In this document: positions 5,450 through 7,874 of the stretch, piece by piece
Layout: every line of letters begins with the position of its first letter
Numbering within the stretch: position 1 is the stretch's first letter
Assembly: GCA_021159445.1 (NCBI GenBank)
Contig: JAGGRV010000572.1
Span: 1-7,874 of the forward strand
Source: Deltaproteobacteria bacterium
GTDB lineage: Bacteria; Desulfobacterota; Dissulfuribacteria; Dissulfuribacterales; UBA3076
Length of the DNA stretch: 7,874 nucleotides
Reading direction: 5' to 3'
Made by a program: the position numbers and the translations under genes
The notes under the pieces: generated by a model
What the model was told of the DNA's origin: nothing
Databases searched by the model: none
The model's input: only the letters and a program-made list of their open reading frames with translations

Positions 5450-6232
5450 ATTAATCCTGAAACCGGGCGGAAACGCAAACGGGCTGTATTCAACAACCTG
5501 ATTTTGCATATTCACCCGCGGGCTGTTCCGGAACAAACGCTGAAATTCACATATACCTGGGGTCTCGGAGGTATGGCTGTTGTACTGGTGATGCTTCTGC
5601 TGATCACGGGAATCTTGTTGAAGCTTGTATATGAGCCTTTTCCAGGCACGGCATACGATTCAATTATACTGATTCAAAATGATGTCTGGTTTGGGCAGCT
5701 TGTTCGAAATATTCATCATTGGAGCGCAAACATCCTTGTTATTGTTGTTCTTCCACACATGCTGCGGGTCTTTTTTACCGGGGCCTTTCATCACCCCCGC
5801 CAGTTCAACTGGATAATTGGTCTTTTCCTATTCTTTTTCGTGCTCATCTCGAACTTTACCGGATATTTGCTGCCATGGGACCAACTGGCATTCTGGGCAA
5901 TTACGATTTCCACAAGCATGGTCGAATACATACCAGGTGTGGGATCATGGCTTCAAAAAGCGATTAGAGGCGGTTCAGAAATCGGGCCGGAGTCCCTGAA
6001 GATCTTCTTCACCTTTCACACTACAATTCTCCCTGCCTGTCTTGTCATACTCATGCCCTTTCACTTCTGGCGTGTGCGAAATGCCGGAGGTGTAGTCATG
6101 CCCCGGCCTTCCAAGCACCATTGGAGGATAAGGCTAATCCGGGCTTTAGTCCCAATCCGGCCAAGGCCCCCTGGTATTTTCTGGGCATACAGGAGATGCT
6201 GCTGCACTTTCACCCCTTGTTCGCAGTTTTAG
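5450..6232 (+). CDS. Cytochrome b of a bc-type quinol-oxidising complex, N-terminal half (broken gene)
   Basis: This encodes the four-helix, two-heme part of a quinol:cytochrome c-type cytochrome b. Counting from TTG 5504, heme ligand pairs are H71 or H72 with H85 (IHHWSAN, LPHMLRV) and H172 with H187 (FHTTILP, PFHFWRVR); the 14- and 15-residue spacings are b6-like. GYLLPWDQ is at 120-127. The b6 cysteine for heme c(n) is replaced by G20. The conserved leader FNNLILHIHPRAVPEQ begins before 5504, and no ATG, GTG or TTG exists between the in-frame TGA at 5381-5383 and TTG 5504; ATT 5450, four bases after GGAGG (5441-5445), is the best start, unless the start codon is mutated. Homology ends at about 6112 (GGVVMPRPS); the remaining 40 residues to 6232 are arginine-rich out-of-frame sequence. 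Confidence 0.8.
   Translation: MNPETGRKRKRAVFNNLILHIHPRAVPEQTLKFTYTWGLGGMAVVLVMLLLITGILLKLVYEPFPGTAYDSIILIQNDVWFGQLVRNIHHWSANILVIVVLPHMLRVFFTGAFHHPRQFNWIIGLFLFFFVLISNFTGYLLPWDQLAFWAITISTSMVEYIPGVGSWLQKAIRGGSEIGPESLKIFFTFHTTILPACLVILMPFHFWRVRNAGGVVMPRPSKHHWRIRLIRALVPIRPRPPGIFWAYRRCCCTFTPCSQF
6100..6121 (+). other. Deletion junction inside cytochrome b
   Basis: Reading in the first frame gives VVMPRPS up to 6112; reading in the second frame gives APLEDK from 6115. The two conserved blocks are normally separated by a transmembrane helix and loops, from memory some 40-60 residues. Their direct apposition with a frame change marks either a genuine deletion or a misassembly. Confidence 0.65.
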
Positions 6233-6660
6233 TTATCCCGCTCCTTGTCACGACCGCACTGATCCTTTTGCCTTATTTGGAATATGATTCAGACAAAACA
6301 GGTGTATGGTTTATATCTCAAAAGGGACGCCGGATGGGGATTGTTTCTGCTGTCTTAGCACTTGCTATTACTCTGATTGGCGTAATAGCCGATGAATTTT
6401 TAATAGATTTTAGCGCCAAGCTGCCTGGTGTGACACCTTTGATCACTAACGGGCTCCTTCCGGTAAGTATTATCTTGGCGGCTATTATCGGATTCTATAT
6501 ACAGATAAAAAGAAAGTTTTCTGCAACAAATAACGAGGCAATTCAGGCCTTGCTCATCTTTCTGCTGGTTTCGTTCATTATCTTGACCATTACCGGCATA
6601 TGGTTCAGAGGACAGGGGATGGCGCTGGCATGGCCGTGGAGGATTGGAGTGATGGAGTGA
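6121..6660 (+). CDS. Cytochrome b, C-terminal half, out of frame with the first half
   Basis: The conserved sequence resumes at 6115 as APLEDKANPG, so TTG 6121 lies inside a conserved block and is not a true start. Next comes SPNPAKAPWYF, the counterpart of the PEWY quinol-site motif (here APWY), then four hydrophobic helices: about MLLHFHPLFAVLVIP, IVSAVLALAITLIGVI, LPVSIILAAIIGFYI and ALLIFLLVSFIILTI, and a C-terminal WFRGQGMALAWPW typical of the family. Between the end of the first half (6112) and this block the helix corresponding to helix E of cytochrome b and its flanking loop are absent, and the frame differs: 3n+1 bases are missing. Unlike natural b6/subunit IV pairs, this half has no start signal and lacks its first helix. 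The stop TGA overlaps the Rieske ATG by one base. Confidence 0.75.
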   Translation: MEDKANPGFSPNPAKAPWYFLGIQEMLLHFHPLFAVLVIPLLVTTALILLPYLEYDSDKTGVWFISQKGRRMGIVSAVLALAITLIGVIADEFLIDFSAKLPGVTPLITNGLLPVSIILAAIIGFYIQIKRKFSATNNEAIQALLIFLLVSFIILTITGIWFRGQGMALAWPWRIGVME

Positions 6661-6665
6661 TGGAG
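6644..6665 (+). repeat. Tandem GGAGTGAT at the cytochrome b/Rieske junction
   Basis: GGAGTGAT at 6646-6653 and 6654-6661 is followed by GGAGCAAG, so the cytochrome b stop, the Rieske ribosome binding site and the Rieske ATG all lie in an eight-base tandem repeat. A change of one repeat unit (eight bases, not a multiple of three) would shift the cytochrome b C-terminus and the coupling. Confidence 0.6.
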
Positions 6666-7142
6666 CAAGATAAAGCAAAAACCTCTCCCCCTGAGCCTTC
6701 TCGTCGGAGCTTTTTAAAGAAAGTCTGGATGGGGTTGGGGTTTGTTGCGCTTGCCGAATTTATCTGGCTTGTTGTTGCTTTTTTAAAGCCGCGTAAGCCG
6801 TGTATCAAAGAGGGAGATTTTGGCGGGATTATTACAGCCGGTGCAGTTGATGATTTTGCTCCAAATTCCGTGACGGCATTCAGACAAGGCAAGTTTTATC
6901 TTTCAAGGCTCGAAGATGGAGGGTTTCTGGCTTCGTCCCGGAAATGCACCCACCTGGGATGTACTGTAACCTTGGATTCAGAAAAAAAGAGATTTGAATG
7001 CCCGTGCCATGCATCTGCCTTTGATAACAAGGGAAACGTAATCAACCCGCCGGCCCCCCGTGCCCTGGATCTTTATGCGGTCAGCATTGAGAACGGGATT
7101 GTGAAAGTTGATACTGGAAGGAAGGCCCAGAGGAAAAGTTAG
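6660..7142 (+). CDS. Rieske iron-sulfur protein of the bc-type complex, Tat-exported
   Basis: A 160-residue membrane-anchored protein that passes electrons from quinol at cytochrome b to a periplasmic cytochrome. The N-terminus has a twin-arginine signal, SRRSFLKK (14-21), followed by one hydrophobic anchor (22-42). The 2Fe-2S motifs are CTHLGC (96-101) and CPCHAS (114-119): C96, H98, C114 and H117 bind the cluster, C101 and C116 form the disulfide. F121 stands where high-potential proteins have Tyr, which suits a lower-potential, menaquinol-type chain. ATG 6660 overlaps the cytochrome b stop by one base, and GGAG occurs at 6646-6649. An upstream in-frame start at 6600 would add 20 residues of cytochrome b's overlap and spoil the Tat signal. 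The C-terminus (KVDTGRKAQRKS) seems short; family members often continue about a dozen residues. It overlaps the convergent toxin gene by 4 bases. Confidence 0.9.
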   Translation: MEQDKAKTSPPEPSRRSFLKKVWMGLGFVALAEFIWLVVAFLKPRKPCIKEGDFGGIITAGAVDDFAPNSVTAFRQGKFYLSRLEDGGFLASSRKCTHLGCTVTLDSEKKRFECPCHASAFDNKGNVINPPAPRALDLYAVSIENGIVKVDTGRKAQRKS

Positions 7143-7540
7143 GGATATGTTTTAAATCCGGCCCATTCGAAATGGCTGTCAAAAGTAAAAGCTCTCTGGA
7201 TTTTTTCTTTTTTCATAAGAACAAATGAAATGCAGTCGGTAAAACTGATTGAATGGTCTTCGTATTTGCTAAAGAAGTTAAGCGCCTTTAATTCGTCTGT
7301 CTGGTCAGGTCGAAGGATAGTAAGTGCTTTTGATGCATAAATATTGTTTGCTCTTTGAACCGCGAATTCATATCCTGCTCTCCTGCCAAGGAGTGTGAAG
7401 GTTTCATCTAAAACAAAGTTGCTGGTAAAACATGTTTCTTTCCTTTTGTTAATTTTCGTCCAGAATTCAACGGATTGCTGATGATATTGATCGTTGCTCA
7501 AATACCGCGCTATGAACGCTCCGGTATCTATAAAAATCAT
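7139..7540 (-). CDS. vapC: PIN-domain toxin (VapC-like), partner of the RHH antitoxin
   Basis: A 133-residue PIN protein with D5 (MIFIDTGAF), E46 (FVLDETFTLLGRR), D102 (SFTDCISFVLM) and D121 (TFDSHF) as the metal-binding acids. DTGAF in place of the usual DTN, with the LDETFTLLGRRAG and RAFTFDSHFEWAGF segments, places it in a different PIN branch from the other two toxins here; these are normally partnered with short CopG-like antitoxins, as here. It is a predicted magnesium-dependent RNase. ATG 7540 follows the antitoxin stop after three bases and has GGAG at 7550-7553 inside the antitoxin end, so translation is coupled. Its stop overlaps the end of the Rieske gene by four bases, tail to tail, without room for a terminator. 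Confidence 0.87.
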   Translation of the reverse strand: MIFIDTGAFIARYLSNDQYHQQSVEFWTKINKRKETCFTSNFVLDETFTLLGRRAGYEFAVQRANNIYASKALTILRPDQTDELKALNFFSKYEDHSISFTDCISFVLMKKEKIQRAFTFDSHFEWAGFKTYP

Positions 7541-7543
7541 TCG

Positions 7544-7780
7544 CTATTCTCCATAGATATAATTGTCATGGTTCTTAGCGAGATCTGCCGGTGTTTTGCC
7601 ATGATAAACAGCATCATCGGCAAACAAGGGATCATCAACAGAGTCATTTTTTTGTAAGTTTTCCAGCGAGATCAAGAGGGAATTACGGATGAATTGTCCC
7701 AAAGAAATACCCTGCATATTGGCTCGGTTGAGGGCCTTTATTTTTAATTCATGGGGCAGCATTATGGTTGTGCGTTGCAT
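7544..7780 (-). CDS. Ribbon-helix-helix (CopG-like) antitoxin
   Basis: A 78-residue protein: residues 2-9 (QRTTIMLP) form the DNA-contacting strand, and HELKIKALNRANMQG with SLGQFIRNSLLISLENL give the two helices of a ribbon-helix-helix dimer. The tail (DDPLFADDAVYHGKTPADLAKNHDNYIYGE) is acidic and typical of antitoxins that plug a PIN active site. ATG 7780 is chosen because AAAGGAGG (7792-7785 on this strand) lies four bases before it; a longer reading from 7861 would include repeat-like sequence and no ribosome binding site there. It precedes its toxin by three bases. I see no convincing promoter between here and the window end, so the promoter may lie close to or beyond 7874. Confidence 0.85.
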   Translation of the reverse strand: MQRTTIMLPHELKIKALNRANMQGISLGQFIRNSLLISLENLQKNDSVDDPLFADDAVYHGKTPADLAKNHDNYIYGE

Positions 7781-7815
7781 ATGGCCTCCTTTATTCGTCT
7801 CCATCCCTAAGAATT

Positions 7816-7874
7816 TTTGTAAGCGTTCACAGGGCACCGCATCTGCTTTGTTGTCGGGCACTTGAAGTACAGGG
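7816..7874. repeat. Possible dispersed repeat at the right window edge
   Basis: The core TTTGTAAGCGTTCACAG (7816-7832) pairs with 42-58 in reverse orientation (15 of 17). The adjoining TTGTCGGGCACTTGAA (7851-7866) resembles the reverse complement of 4415-4430. The core is partly palindromic. The copies are too few and short to define the element; it ends at or beyond the window. Confidence 0.35.

Noticed and set aside
7781..7861. N-terminal extension of the RHH antitoxin from 7861
   Set aside because: The RHH strand starts right after ATG 7780, which has its own AAAGGAGG; the extension lies in repeat-like DNA.

Overview
The window looks like accessory DNA from a bacterium, most likely an anaerobic Desulfobacterota (delta-proteobacterial) relative. 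This is inferred from the style of the menaquinol:cytochrome c-type cytochrome b and Tat-exported Rieske protein, the 21-residue leucine-rich-repeat protein, and the density of PIN-domain toxin-antitoxin modules. No rRNA, tRNA or CRISPR was seen, so the taxonomic call is soft.

Layout. The left edge (1-288) holds the C-terminal end of a probable transposase. Two complete plus-strand type II toxin-antitoxin modules follow: a Phd/YefM-type antitoxin with a PIN toxin (504-1201) and an AbrB-type antitoxin with a PIN toxin (1594-2258). Each has a recognisable sigma70-type promoter; the second carries two interleaved inverted repeats over the promoter. A roughly 360-base intergenic region ends in two hairpin/operator units of identical geometry (AAAATCCGCAAA, 19-base spacer, TTTGCGGATT), the second embedded in the promoter of a 470-residue AAA+ ATPase with a C-terminal DUF234/nuclease-like domain (2622-4034). 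From 4067 to 7142 there is a run of damaged or suspicious genes: a frameshifted TPR remnant, a leucine-rich-repeat gene whose last conserved codons lie beyond an in-frame TAG, a cytochrome b gene with no ordinary start codon and an internal out-of-frame deletion that removes one transmembrane helix, and a Rieske iron-sulfur gene that may lack its extreme C-terminus. A third toxin-antitoxin module (RHH antitoxin with PIN toxin, minus strand, 7780-7139) abuts the Rieske gene tail to tail with a 4-base overlap.

How it works together. The cytochrome b and Rieske genes are translationally coupled and would form the core of a membrane quinol-oxidising complex, but cytochrome b as written cannot make a full protein. 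The selfish or defence-like modules (three PIN toxin-antitoxin pairs and the ATPase) all look intact, while the metabolic and structural genes between them look decayed. Either this is a decaying, module-rich island, or the sequence of the 4067-6660 tract contains errors; read-level data would decide. The least understood item is the ATPase with its paired AATCCGCAAA operator/hairpin units.
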